From the NCBI GenBank assembly GCA_963737365.1, contig CAVTSD010000001.1, positions 1,178,001-1,242,000 of the forward strand: a stretch of DNA of 64,000 nt, in the 5' to 3' direction. The notes beneath the pieces are model-generated. The model saw only the letters and a program-made list of their open reading frames with translations, had not been told where the DNA came from and did not search any database. This DNA is from Roseiarcus sp963737365 (lineage in GTDB: Bacteria > Pseudomonadota > Alphaproteobacteria > Rhizobiales > Beijerinckiaceae). Positions 51,443-60,235 of the stretch are shown piece by piece. Both the position numbers and the translations under genes were made by a program. How positions within the stretch are numbered: position 1 is the stretch's first letter; each line of letters starts with the position of its first letter.

Positions 51443-52108
51443 CTAAACCGCCTTCTCGATCCGCAGAAGCGTGAACAGCTTCATCGGCGGAAGCTCGCTT
51501 CGCTCGACGACCTGCGCGTCGGGACGAGACTCGATCCAGTTCCCCACGGCGGAATAGGCAAAGTTCGGGTGCCAGCCGAGCCAGGCGGCTGCGGTTTCCA
51601 TCCGCCGCTCGACGCCAGCGCGAAGCCCGCCTGAGGCTGCGAAGTGATTCATGATGATCAGGCTTCCGCCCGGCCGTAAGACCCGCCAAGCCTCGGCGAG
51701 CGCCCTATCCGGGTTGGGCACGACGCTCATCACATAAGGAGCGAGCGCAACGTCAAAGGCGGCGTCCGGGAACTCGAGCGCCCCAGCGTCCATCACATGC
51801 AGGCCCTTGACCTGCGCCAGCCCCTTGCGCTCGACCCGGGAGTGGGCCGCGCGCAGCATCGGCGCCGAGATATCGATTCCGGTCACAAGGACGTTGCCCG
51901 GGAGGAGCGGCAGCTCGAGCCCGGTGCCCACGCCGACAACAAGGATCTCGCCGCCGGGCCCCGCGGCTTGAGCCGCGGCGCGCGCGGCGGCGGCTCGGCC
52001 AGGATGGAAGGGCAGATCGAAGATGAGGTCATAGATCGGCGCCCAGCGGCTATAGGCCGCTTCCGCCGTATGTCCTGCGTAGGCTTGCGTTGCGTTCATC
52101 GGATTCAT
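51443..52108 (-). CDS. SAM-dependent methyltransferase, Rhodobacter PmtA type
   Basis: A 221-aa class I methyltransferase. It has YSRWAPIYDLIFDLPFHPGR (about 19-38), the SAM loop ILVVGVGTGLELPLLP (about 55-70), the acidic ribose ligand in VTGIDISAPML, motif II-like FDVALAPYVMSVVPNP and RVLRPGGSLIIMNHF. This pattern is that of the Rhodobacter-type phosphatidylethanolamine N-methyltransferases, related to UbiE. The ATG at 52108 is preceded by GAAGGG. With the gene at 10993 the window holds two unrelated PE-methyltransferase candidates. It is followed by the broken GNAT gene. Confidence 0.85.
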   Translation of the reverse strand: MNPMNATQAYAGHTAEAAYSRWAPIYDLIFDLPFHPGRAAAARAAAQAAGPGGEILVVGVGTGLELPLLPGNVLVTGIDISAPMLRAAHSRVERKGLAQVKGLHVMDAGALEFPDAAFDVALAPYVMSVVPNPDRALAEAWRVLRPGGSLIIMNHFAASGGLRAGVERRMETAAAWLGWHPNFAYSAVGNWIESRPDAQVVERSELPPMKLFTLLRIEKAV

Positions 52109-52239
52109 TGTCGGGCCCTTCCCGACAGGCTCGCGCCCGCTCGCCCCTCGCCCACATCGGCTCAACGCATTATAGCATGAACATGTGCCACGGCGACGAC
52201 CCATTCGCCAAAGGCGGGAGCCTTAAAAGGGGTCCACCC

Positions 52240-52626
52240 ATGATTGACCATATCGGCTTTGCCGTCTCGAATATGAAGCGCTCGAAGACCTTTTATGTCG
52301 ACGCCCTTAAGCCGCTCGGCATTGACGTGGTGATGGACGTGACGGCGGAACAGACAGGAGCCGAAGCTCACGCCGGATTTGGCAAAGACAACAAAGCGTT
52401 CTTCTGGATTGGCGGGGGCGGAAAGCCCAAGGGTGGGACGCATGTCGCCTTTACCGCCCCTACGCGCGGCGACGTCGATTCCTTCTACCGCGCGGCTTTG
52501 GCCGCCGGCGGACGAGACAATGGCCCGCCGGGGTTAAGGCCTCACTATCACCCGGATCATTATGCGGCGTTCGTCCTCGATCCTGACGGCAACAACATCG
52601 AAGCCGTGTGCCGCAAGCCGGCGTGA
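52240..52626 (+). CDS. VOC (glyoxalase/bleomycin-resistance) family protein
   Basis: A 128-aa protein with the two beta-alpha-beta-beta-beta modules of vicinal-oxygen-chelate proteins. It starts MIDHIGFAVSNMKRSKTFYVDALKPLG, with THVAFTAPTRGDVDSFYRAAL in the middle and HPDHYAAFVLDPDGNNIEAVCR at the end. Metal-ligand candidates are His4, His in GGTHVAF and Glu in NNIEAV. The substrate is unknown. The frame extends upstream, but the ATG at 52240 is the family start. It is convergent with topA (ten bases apart). Confidence 0.88.
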   Translation: MIDHIGFAVSNMKRSKTFYVDALKPLGIDVVMDVTAEQTGAEAHAGFGKDNKAFFWIGGGGKPKGGTHVAFTAPTRGDVDSFYRAALAAGGRDNGPPGLRPHYHPDHYAAFVLDPDGNNIEAVCRKPA

Positions 52627-52636
52627 TTCGCGCGGA

Positions 52637-55504
52637 TTATCCTCGCTTGCCCGAAGCCGCGGATTTTGGCTTCACGGAAGACGGCTTTTTCGCTGGGGCT
52701 TTCTTGGCGCCGGCCGGTTTCGCCCTGGCGCCCGCGCTCTCGGCTGGGGCGGTCTTTGCCGGCGCACCTTTGCCTCTCGTCGGGGCCTTCTTGGTCGGCT
52801 TGCGCGGTCGGGCGACGGGCTTGCCCTCGCGCTCGGCGAGCAGCTCCAGAGCGTCGGAGAGGGTGACGGAATTGGGCGCGGTTCCCTTCGAGATCGTCGC
52901 GTTGACCTTGCCCCAATTGACATAAGCGCCGTAGCGCCCGTCGCGCACGGTGACCGGCCCGCCGTTCGGATGTTCGCCGACCAGGCGCCCGATGACGCCT
53001 CCGCCCGCGGCCTTCGCTTTGAGAAGTTCTATTGCATCAGCAAGGGTGAGGCTGGCGGGGTCGGTCCCTTTGGCGATGGTCGCATTGATCTTGCCGTGAT
53101 TGACATACGAACCGAACCGGCCGGCCTTCACGCTGACCTTGCCTCCCTCCGGATGTTCGCCAAGTTCGCGCCCAGCGCCAGCCCCGAAGCGGGAGCCGCC
53201 GGCCCCGCTTTCCTTGGCGACGATGAGATCGATCGCCCGGTTGCCGCCGATCTCCAGCACATCGTCGTCGCGGCCGAGATTGGCGTAGGTCTTGCCGTGC
53301 TGCACATACGAACCGTAACGGCCGATGCCGGCGAGGATCGCTTCGCCGCTCGTCGGGTGGCGCGCCACCTCGCGCGGCAGAGCAAGGAGCTTCAACGCTT
53401 TTTCGAGCGTCACATCGTCGGCGCTCAATCCCTTGGGCAGCGACGACCGCTTGGGTTTCTCGCCCTCGCCCTGCTGAATGTACTCGCCGAAGCGCCCGTT
53501 GCGCAGCGTGATCTCTTCGCCGGTCGAAGGGTCCTGACCAAGCACCCGCACGCCCGGCCGGTCGCCTTCCGAGGCCTCCGCGCCGGACGCCGCCAGAACA
53601 CGCGAGTACTTGCACTCGGGATAGCGCGAGCAGCCGACGAAAGCGCCGTATTTACCGATCTTGAGCGACAATTGGCCTTCGTTGCAGAGCGGGCAAAGGC
53701 GCGGGTCGACCCCCTCGCCGCGAGAGGGAAAGATGTGCGGGCCCAAGAGCTCGTTTAACGAATCGAGCACGTGCCGCGTGCCGAGGTCCTTGATGCCGCC
53801 GATGGCGGCGGAGAAATCGTTCCAGAAATCGCGCAACAGCGCCTTCCAGTCGATCTCGCTGTTTGAGACCTTGTCGAGCTTCTCCTCGAGATCGGCGGTG
53901 AAATCATAGCCGACATATTTGGCGAAGAACGACTCGAGGAAGGCGGTCACGATCCGGCCCTTGTCCTCCGGAAACAGGCGCTTCTTGTCAATCCGTACGT
54001 AGTCGCGATCCTTGAGCACCGCGATGGTCGAGGCGTAAGTGGAGGGACGACCGATGCCGAGCTCCTCCATCCGCTTGACAAGCGTCGCCTCGGTGTAGCG
54101 GGGCGGCGGCTCGGTGAAATGCTGGCTTGCGTCGATCCGTTCCTTGGCGAGCTTCTCGCCCTCACGCATCGCGGGCAGACGGCTTGATTCCTCGTCTTCC
54201 TCGTCGTCCTTGCCTTCCTGGTAGAGGGCGAGGAAACCAGCAAAGCGCACAACTTGGCCGGTCGCGCGAAACTCGAGCTTACGCGCGCCCGCCTCAGCCA
54301 GAATGTCGACCGTCGTGCGCTCAAGCTCAGCGCTCTCCATCTGACAAGCGATGGTGCGCGTCCAGATGAGTTCGTAGAGCTTCGCCTGCTCGGGCTCAAG
54401 ATGGCTGGCGACGTCGCGGGGACGCTTCGTCATGTCGGTCGGACGGATCGCCTCATGCGCTTCTTGCGCATTCTTGGCCTTGGCGGTGTACTTGCGCGGC
54501 GCGGACGGCACATAATTGTCGCCGAAATCCTTGGCGATGACCCGGCGCGCCGACGCGACGGCCTCCGGCGCGAGGTCGACGCCGTCGGTTCGCATATAGG
54601 TGATAAGGCCGGCGGCGCCGTCTCCGACGTCGACGCCCTCATAGAGGCGCTGCGCGATCTGCATGGTGCGGGCTGGCGCAAGGCCAAGCTTGCGGGACGC
54701 TTCCTGCTGCAGGGTCGAGGTGGTGAATGGCGGATAGGGGTGGCGCTTGACCGGCTTCGATTCGATCCCGGCGACCGAAAAGAGCGCCTGCTCCAATGCG
54801 GTCTTGAAAGCCTCGGCTTCGGCGCCCGAGCCGATGTCGAGCCGGTTGATCTTCTTGCCGTCGGCGCCGACCAGCCTTGCGGTGAAAGGCGCCTTGGCCT
54901 CGGTTCGCAAATGCGCGATGATCGACCAATATTCGCGCGCAACGAACTTTTCGATCTCAAGCTCGCGATCGCAGATGATGCGCAACGCCACCGATTGCAC
55001 CCGACCCGCGGAGCGCGCTCCAGGAAGCTTTCTCCACAGAACCGGGGACAGGTTGAAGCCGACTAGATAATCGAGGGCGCGCCGCGCGCGGTAGGCGTCG
55101 ACCAGGGCCTCGTCGATCTCGCGCGGATTGCGCATCGCCTCCTGGACGGCGTCCTTGGTCACCGCGTTGAATACGACGCGATCGACGCGCTTATCCTTGA
55201 GCAGCTTCTTGCCCTTCAGGATTTCATGGATGTGCCATGAGATGGCCTCGCCTTCGCGGTCCGGGTCGGTAGCCAGGATCACGCGGTCGGCGTTCTTCAC
55301 CGCCCCGCCGATGTCGCTCATTCGCTTGGCGGACTTTGCGTCGACTTCCCAACGCATGGCGAAATCGTCGTCTGGATCGACTGAGCCGTCCTTCGCGGCG
55401 AGGTCCCGCACATGGCCGAACGAAGCGTAGACGTCGTAGTCCTTGCCCAGATATTTGTTGATGGTCTTCGCCTTGGCGGGCGACTCGACGATCACGACTT
55501 TCAT
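52637..55504 (-). CDS. topA: DNA topoisomerase I
   Basis: A 955-aa type IA topoisomerase that relaxes negative supercoils. The TOPRIM domain has VIVESPAKAKTINKYLG (about 3-19) and LATDPDREGEAISWH (about 80-94). The active-site tyrosine lies in LITYMRTDGVDL (about 310-321). A C4 zinc finger (CPLCNEGQ...CSRYPECKY, about 613-640) follows, then four C-terminal repeats of the type GR(F/Y)G-x-YV-x-x-GK. The last 60 residues are a Lys/Ala/Pro-rich DNA-binding tail, common in Alphaproteobacteria. The ATG at 55504 is the family start. Confidence 0.97.
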   Translation of the reverse strand: MKVVIVESPAKAKTINKYLGKDYDVYASFGHVRDLAAKDGSVDPDDDFAMRWEVDAKSAKRMSDIGGAVKNADRVILATDPDREGEAISWHIHEILKGKKLLKDKRVDRVVFNAVTKDAVQEAMRNPREIDEALVDAYRARRALDYLVGFNLSPVLWRKLPGARSAGRVQSVALRIICDRELEIEKFVAREYWSIIAHLRTEAKAPFTARLVGADGKKINRLDIGSGAEAEAFKTALEQALFSVAGIESKPVKRHPYPPFTTSTLQQEASRKLGLAPARTMQIAQRLYEGVDVGDGAAGLITYMRTDGVDLAPEAVASARRVIAKDFGDNYVPSAPRKYTAKAKNAQEAHEAIRPTDMTKRPRDVASHLEPEQAKLYELIWTRTIACQMESAELERTTVDILAEAGARKLEFRATGQVVRFAGFLALYQEGKDDEEDEESSRLPAMREGEKLAKERIDASQHFTEPPPRYTEATLVKRMEELGIGRPSTYASTIAVLKDRDYVRIDKKRLFPEDKGRIVTAFLESFFAKYVGYDFTADLEEKLDKVSNSEIDWKALLRDFWNDFSAAIGGIKDLGTRHVLDSLNELLGPHIFPSRGEGVDPRLCPLCNEGQLSLKIGKYGAFVGCSRYPECKYSRVLAASGAEASEGDRPGVRVLGQDPSTGEEITLRNGRFGEYIQQGEGEKPKRSSLPKGLSADDVTLEKALKLLALPREVARHPTSGEAILAGIGRYGSYVQHGKTYANLGRDDDVLEIGGNRAIDLIVAKESGAGGSRFGAGAGRELGEHPEGGKVSVKAGRFGSYVNHGKINATIAKGTDPASLTLADAIELLKAKAAGGGVIGRLVGEHPNGGPVTVRDGRYGAYVNWGKVNATISKGTAPNSVTLSDALELLAEREGKPVARPRKPTKKAPTRGKGAPAKTAPAESAGARAKPAGAKKAPAKKPSSVKPKSAASGKRG

Positions 55505-55624
55505 GCAGGAAATATCCTTTGGGCGCCGGTGACGCAGCCCCAATTGCCCCTAGCCGTCAGGCGGCGGGATATGGAGACGCCGGGGCCGCCTGTCAAATGA
55601 CGCAGCGTCGTGAAGCGGCCTTAT

Positions 55625-56029
55625 TCAGGATGCGCTCTCGATGTCTGTCGTCGAGAAATCCTCGCCCTTGAAGAGAAGAGAAGCGCCGCCGACCTTGGCC
55701 TGAGCGTAGATGAAACAGTCGCCAAGGTTGAGCCGCGCCGGGTGGCCTCTACCCTTGCCGTAGCGAGCGAAGGCTTCGAGTGCGACATGGGCGGTTTCCG
55801 GCTGGATTGGCTGAACGGCGACGCGCGCCAGACGTAGGAACTCCATGACGTCGACTTCGGCGTCCGCGACGGAACGTCCGAGAATGCGAACAAGGCCCAG
55901 CGTGGCTTCATAGACCGCCACCGGCGAGGTCGTGATCTCAGACTCGCGTCCGAGCGCCTCAGTCAGGGCGTCGGCCTCAGTCTCTCCGGTGATGATGGCG
56001 ACAATCGCAGATGCATCGAGAACAATCAC
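55625..56029 (-). CDS. vapC: VapC-type PIN-domain toxin
   Basis: A 134-aa PIN-domain ribonuclease. It has MIVLDASAIVAIITGE with the first catalytic Asp (residue 5), an acidic residue near YEATLGLVRIL (about 40-50), and ARLNLGDCFIYAQAK (about 97-111) with another Asp. Targets in the family are tRNAs or rRNA. Its ATG overlaps the stop of the antitoxin gene by four bases, so it is made only along with its antitoxin. Confidence 0.92.
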   Translation of the reverse strand: MIVLDASAIVAIITGETEADALTEALGRESEITTSPVAVYEATLGLVRILGRSVADAEVDVMEFLRLARVAVQPIQPETAHVALEAFARYGKGRGHPARLNLGDCFIYAQAKVGGASLLFKGEDFSTTDIESAS

Positions 56030-56262
56030 GAGTCGCCGCTGAGGTCGTCGTAAAAGTCCTTGTCAGCCTCCAGCCCCGTGCGCGGAATCGACGCGATACG
56101 CTCTTGAAGCGGCTTCAGCCGCTCCGCCAGCGACTTCTCGCCCTCTACGCGCTCGAGCTCGTTTTCGAGCGCACGGAGGACCGCGTCCGTCTTGGTGCTA
56201 TGGCGAACAGCGGCCAGCTTCGCCGCGAGTTCGACAACGCGGCGGTTTCGAATTTGGAGCAT
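56026..56262 (-). CDS. vapB: VapB-type antitoxin (PSK/Rv0623-like)
   Basis: A 78-aa protein. The N-terminal part MLQIRNRRVVELAAKLAAVRHSTKTDAVLRALENEL is the PSK_trans_fac/Rv0623 DNA-binding region. The acidic C-terminus (TGLEADKDFYDDLSGDS) would wrap the toxin. I chose the ATG at 56262; a GTG at 56280 lies too close to the predicted transcription start. It autoregulates the operon in known systems, and an inverted repeat overlapping the predicted promoter lies just upstream. Confidence 0.88.
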   Translation of the reverse strand: MLQIRNRRVVELAAKLAAVRHSTKTDAVLRALENELERVEGEKSLAERLKPLQERIASIPRTGLEADKDFYDDLSGDS

Positions 56263-56281
56263 GGAGGCTTCGGTCTTCACG

Positions 56282-56317
56282 TGTATTGAACATAAGCTCG
56301 AATCATCAATACAGCAA
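56282..56317 (-). promoter_or_regulatory. vapBC promoter with inverted-repeat operator
   Basis: On the minus strand TTGCTG (56317-56312), 17 bp, TATGTT (56294-56289) make a good promoter. It is overlapped by the perfect 8-bp inverted repeat TGTATTGA (56282-56289) and TCAATACA (56306-56313), spaced by 16 bp. This is a natural VapB/VapBC autorepression site. It also lies upstream of the divergent dehydrogenase gene. Confidence 0.68.
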
Positions 56318-56384
56318 GCATTGCACTTTCTGGGGCCGTCGTGCGAAACTCTTCCTTTCCCACTTCCAACTGCGCGAGGCCGTC

Positions 56385-57239
56385 ATGGCGGACGCCCATT
56401 CCAAACCCGTTTGGTTTATCACCGGCTGTTCGACCGGCTTTGGGCGCGAGCTCTCCGTCATCCTGCTTAAGCGCGGCTACCGCGTCGTCGTGACCGCGCG
56501 CGACAAGGCCAAGGTCGACGACATTGTCGCGGGCCATGACAAGAACGGCCTCGCGCTTAAGCTCGACGTCGACAAGCAGGATCAGATCGACGCCGCGGTC
56601 AAGGCGACCGAAGCTCGGTTCGGCCGCATCGACGTTCTCGTCAACAATGCCGGCTATGGCTATCTCGCGGCGATCGAGGAAGGCGACGATGCCGACGTGC
56701 GCGCGATGTTCGACACCAATTTCTTCGGCCTCGCCGCCATGACGCGCGCAGTGCTGCCGATCATGCGCGCCCAGAAGTCGGGCGCGATCGTCAACATCTC
56801 GTCGATGGGCGGTTTCATCGGTTTTCCGGGTTCAGGCTATTACGCCGCGACGAAATTCGCCGTCGAAGGCCTCTCCGAGGCGCTGTCGAAGGAGGTGGCG
56901 CCGTTCGGAATCAAGGTCCTCATCGTCGAACCCGGTCCGTTCCGCACCGATTGGGCCGGCCGCTCGTTGAAGACGCCAAAGAAGCCCGTCGACGCCTATG
57001 CCGAAACGGCGATCGGGCGGCGGCGCCAGATCCAGAGCTATAGCGGAAATCAGCCAGGCGATCCTATCCGCGCGTCTGAGGCGATCATTACGGTGGTCGA
57101 ACAGGACCATCCGCCGCTGCGGCTGCCGCTTGGCGCCTTTGCTTACGAGGCGATGGGGGCCGAGCTCGAAGCTGTGCGCAAAGAGCATGCTTCGGTTGAG
57201 GCTTTGGCGCGCGGCGCCGACTATCCAAAGACGAACTAA
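56385..57239 (+). CDS. Short-chain dehydrogenase/reductase
   Basis: A 284-aa NAD(P)-dependent oxidoreductase of the classical SDR type. The cofactor loop is VWFITGCSTGFGREL (TGxxxGxG, about 9-23). NNAG appears in DVLVNNAGYGYL (about 83-94), the catalytic Ser in VNISSMGG, and YYAATKFAVEGL carries the Tyr-x3-Lys pair (about 153-164). EPGPFRTDW follows. The substrate is unknown. The start at 56385 (ATG) gives the standard N-terminus; the frame extends 33 codons upstream toward the vapBC promoter. Confidence 0.92.
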   Translation: MADAHSKPVWFITGCSTGFGRELSVILLKRGYRVVVTARDKAKVDDIVAGHDKNGLALKLDVDKQDQIDAAVKATEARFGRIDVLVNNAGYGYLAAIEEGDDADVRAMFDTNFFGLAAMTRAVLPIMRAQKSGAIVNISSMGGFIGFPGSGYYAATKFAVEGLSEALSKEVAPFGIKVLIVEPGPFRTDWAGRSLKTPKKPVDAYAETAIGRRRQIQSYSGNQPGDPIRASEAIITVVEQDHPPLRLPLGAFAYEAMGAELEAVRKEHASVEALARGADYPKTN

Positions 57240-57307
57240 GCGCGCAGCCGGAACCCGGTCGCTGCGCCAGGCAATCCGTGCGCAGCGGTCTTCGCCAGGA
57301 GGTGCGG

Positions 57308-57727
57308 GTGGCGGACCCCTTTGATCTCCAGCGGTTCGTGAACGCGCAGGCGCCCCTCTACGAGCGGGTTCGCCAGGAGCTGAAGGTCGGACGGAAGCAG
57401 GGCCACTGGATGTGGTTCATCTTTCCCCAGATCGCCGGCCTCGGACAGAGCCCGATGTCGATCCGTTTCGCCATCGCTTCGCTGGGTGAGGCGACAGCTT
57501 ATCTCGCCCACCCGGTTCTTGGCGCGCGACTGAGGGAATGCGCGCAGCTCACGCTCGACGTTGAAGGCAAGACCGCGCGCGACATTTTTGGCTCGGTCGA
57601 CGAGATGAAGTTCCGCTCGTCGATGACCCTGTTTGCCAGGGCCGCGCCGGATGAGGACATCTTTCAGCGCTGCATCGACAAATATTTCGCTGGCGCCCCT
57701 GATCCCGCGACGAATGCGAGACTCTAA
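57308..57727 (+). CDS. DUF1810 family protein, GTG start
   Basis: A 139-aa soluble helical protein with the family signature DPFDLQRFVNAQAPLYERV...GRKQGHWMWFIFPQIAGLGQSPMSIRFAI and LDVEGKTARDIFGSVDEMKFRSSMTLF. The GTG at 57308 is preceded by AGGAGG at five bases, which decides the start over GTG codons at 57278 and 57302. No function is established for the family. It lies 68 bases after the SDR gene on the same strand. Confidence 0.88.
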   Translation: MADPFDLQRFVNAQAPLYERVRQELKVGRKQGHWMWFIFPQIAGLGQSPMSIRFAIASLGEATAYLAHPVLGARLRECAQLTLDVEGKTARDIFGSVDEMKFRSSMTLFARAAPDEDIFQRCIDKYFAGAPDPATNARL

Positions 57728-57819
57728 AGGTGCTGCGTTCGGGCGGAAGCGCCTATGTCGACGCGGCGATCCGGCAAGGGGCGCGCGTTCCATGGATTAC
57801 GTCCCCCGGACTTGAGGGG

Positions 57820-58848
57820 CTATCCCGCCGCTTCCCTCAACCTTGCGGCTGCGGCCTCGGGGGTGAGATCCCGCTGGGGTGAGCCCAGCATTTCGAAGCC
57901 GACCATGAACTTTCGGATCGTCGCCGAGCGAAGCAGCGGCGGATAGAAATGCGCGTGCATCTGCCACTCGGCGTGCAGCGCGCCGTCGGTCGGCTTCTGG
58001 TGAAAGCCCATCGAATAGGGGAATGGCGAGTCGAACAGGCTGTCGTAACGCTTGGCCAGTTGCGATAGAACTTGCGCGAGCGAGGTCTTATCCCCCGCCA
58101 TCATCTCATCAAATCCGCCGATGCGGCGACGCGGCAGGATGATGGTCTCGAACGGCCAGTTCGCCCAAAACGGCACGAGAACGCAAAAATCGTCGTTGCC
58201 GAGAACAACGCGCTCGCCGCGCTGAAGCTCCTGCGCAAGATAGTCGAGTAGCAGCGGCCGACCATGCTTCAGGAGATATTCGCTCTGGCGACGGGTTTCC
58301 TTTTCCAGTTCGTTCGGGAGATGACGGGTCGCCCAAATCTGGCCGTGCGGATGGGGATTCGAGGCGCCCATCATCTCGCCCCGGTTCTCAAAAATCTGCA
58401 CCGAGGCGATGTCGGGCAGATTGCCGAGCGAGATCGTCTCTTCGACCCAGACGTCGACGACGCGCTCGATGTCCGAGACCGCCATGCCGGCGAGCGTCAG
58501 ATCGTGGCGCGGAGAAAAGCATAGAACGCGACAAAGTCCTGATTCGCCTTCGGCGATGAGCAGACCATCGCTTTCCACGTTGGTCGGCGCGTCAGCCTGC
58601 AGCGCCTGGAAATCATTGTCGAACACGAAAGTGTGCGGGTAATCGGGGTTACGGGCGCCGCCTGCACGCAGGTTGCCCGGGCAGAGATAGCAGTTGGGGT
58701 CATGGGCGAGCGCTGCGGGCGCCGCTTTCGACTCGCGCTGGCCTTGCCAAGGACGCTGCGCGCGGTGGGGCGACACCAAAACCCATTCGCCGGTCAGCGG
58801 ATTGAACCGGCGGTGCGAGGCGTCGCGAAGCGGCTGCGTGTTCGCCAT
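57820..58848 (-). CDS. galT: Galactose-1-phosphate uridylyltransferase
   Basis: A 342-aa Leloir-pathway enzyme exchanging UMP between UDP-glucose and galactose-1-phosphate. It has the N-terminal HRRFNPLTGEWVLVSPHR, the zinc ligands CYLCPGN (about 53-59), the active-site HPHGQIWA (about 162-169, nucleophilic His in HPH) and FWANWPFETIILPRR. Length is normal. It is the second gene of a galK-galT operon (12 bases downstream of galK). No galE, mutarotase or transporter is adjacent. Confidence 0.95.
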   Translation of the reverse strand: MANTQPLRDASHRRFNPLTGEWVLVSPHRAQRPWQGQRESKAAPAALAHDPNCYLCPGNLRAGGARNPDYPHTFVFDNDFQALQADAPTNVESDGLLIAEGESGLCRVLCFSPRHDLTLAGMAVSDIERVVDVWVEETISLGNLPDIASVQIFENRGEMMGASNPHPHGQIWATRHLPNELEKETRRQSEYLLKHGRPLLLDYLAQELQRGERVVLGNDDFCVLVPFWANWPFETIILPRRRIGGFDEMMAGDKTSLAQVLSQLAKRYDSLFDSPFPYSMGFHQKPTDGALHAEWQMHAHFYPPLLRSATIRKFMVGFEMLGSPQRDLTPEAAAARLREAAG

Positions 58849-58860
58849 GGGGCCGCCTCC

Positions 58861-60021
58861 TCAGACCGGGATCAGCTGCGCGCCATCGGCCGGCGCGCAG
58901 ACGTAGAGGTCCACATCCCGACCCATTGCGATTCGATAGCCGTCGGTCAGCATTTGCGAAGTCTTGTCGACCGCCGACGCCTCGATAAGACTGATCGTGC
59001 AGCCGCCGAAGCCACCGCCCGTCATGCGCGAACCATAGACGCCCTTAACCTGCTGGGCCAGTCCGGCCAGCATGTCGACCTCGGGACAGGTGATTTCAAA
59101 GTCATCACGCATCGAGACGTGCGAAGCGTTCATCGCTTCGCCGCAGGCGGCGAAGTCGCCGGCCTCGAGCGCGCGCGCCGCCTCGAGCACGCGCGCGTTC
59201 TCGGTGACGATGTGGCGACAGCGGCGGTAGATAAGCTCGGGCAGTTTGCGGCGTTTGGCTTCGAGCTGCTTCGGCGTCACGTCGCGAAGCGCCCGGATCG
59301 GCCCGAGATAGCGGCTGAGCAGCCTCACCCCTTCCTCGCAGGCCTCGCGCCGAAGGTTATACTCGCCGCCGGCATGCTGGTGGCGGACCCTGCTGTTGGC
59401 GATGAGAAGCCTCAAGTTTGGCGCGATGGCGACATGGCGCGACTCAAGACTGCGGCAATCGATCAGGAGCGCATGCCCAGCGACTCCGCAGCACGAAATA
59501 TATTGATCCATCACCCCGCAGCGCATGCCCACGAAGTCATTTTCGGCTTGCTGACAGAGCAGGGCGATTTCAATCGGATCGAACGGCAGGCCGCTTTCGG
59601 TCAGTAGCGCGTGCGCGCACGAGACTTCAAGCGCGGCCGAAGAGCTCAAGCCGGCTCCGATGGGGACATCGCTCCAGACGATCAGGTCGGCGCCGGAAAG
59701 GATGCGTCCGCTCCTCTCCAGCATCAGCGCCACCCCGAGCACATAGTCCGACCAATCGCCGCTCGCGCTGTCTGGCGGGGAATCGAGGTCGAACTCGCGC
59801 GTCTCGTCCATGATCATGGAATAGATTCGCAGGCGCCGGTCTGAGCGTTGCGAGGCTGCCGTCAAGGTTGCGAATTCGAGCGCCGCCGGCATGACGAAGC
59901 CGTCGTTGTAATCTGTATGCTCGCCGATCAGATTGACCCGGCCCGGCGCGCGACTGACCGTCGGCGTGCGACCGAACCGATAGGCAAACTCGACCGCAAG
60001 GTCGCGCGCCTGAACGCTCAT
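58861..60021 (-). CDS. galK: Galactokinase
   Basis: A 386-aa GHMP-family kinase forming galactose-1-phosphate from galactose and ATP. The galactose-binding signature is GRVNLIGEHTDYNDGFVMPAAL (about 26-47). The GHMP ATP loop is VPIGAGLSSSAALEVS (about 112-127), and the C-terminal motif is RMTGGGFGGCTISLI (about 330-344). Length is typical. It is first gene of the galKT operon and divergent from the DUF1127 gene. Confidence 0.96.
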   Translation of the reverse strand: MSVQARDLAVEFAYRFGRTPTVSRAPGRVNLIGEHTDYNDGFVMPAALEFATLTAASQRSDRRLRIYSMIMDETREFDLDSPPDSASGDWSDYVLGVALMLERSGRILSGADLIVWSDVPIGAGLSSSAALEVSCAHALLTESGLPFDPIEIALLCQQAENDFVGMRCGVMDQYISCCGVAGHALLIDCRSLESRHVAIAPNLRLLIANSRVRHQHAGGEYNLRREACEEGVRLLSRYLGPIRALRDVTPKQLEAKRRKLPELIYRRCRHIVTENARVLEAARALEAGDFAACGEAMNASHVSMRDDFEITCPEVDMLAGLAQQVKGVYGSRMTGGGFGGCTISLIEASAVDKTSQMLTDGYRIAMGRDVDLYVCAPADGAQLIPV

Positions 60022-60146
60022 CTGAAGGCCTCCGCCGTCGAAGAGGAGGGCCTTCCAGCCACGGCCTCAACCAAGCTGCTCTGATCGGCGTCCTCCGCCT
60101 TATCCTGCGACAACAGAATGGCCCTCCCTCAGCTTGTACTTAGACG

Positions 60147-60184
60147 GTTCGTTCTGTGACGCCTGTCACGGCAGTCGGACGAAC
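60147..60184. promoter_or_regulatory. Nested inverted repeats upstream of the second DUF1127 gene
   Basis: An outer pair GTTCGT (60147-60152) / ACGAAC (60179-60184) encloses a tight inner hairpin GTGAC-GCCT-GTCAC (60156-60169). It lies 52 bases before the DUF1127 ATG, in the galK/DUF1127 intergenic region (60022-60235). It may be an operator or a leader structure; the regulator is unknown. Confidence 0.4.
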
Positions 60185-60235
60185 GCAATGATCTAACTGC
60201 GAGTCGCAGGACGTCCACCATCCGGGGAAGGACAC

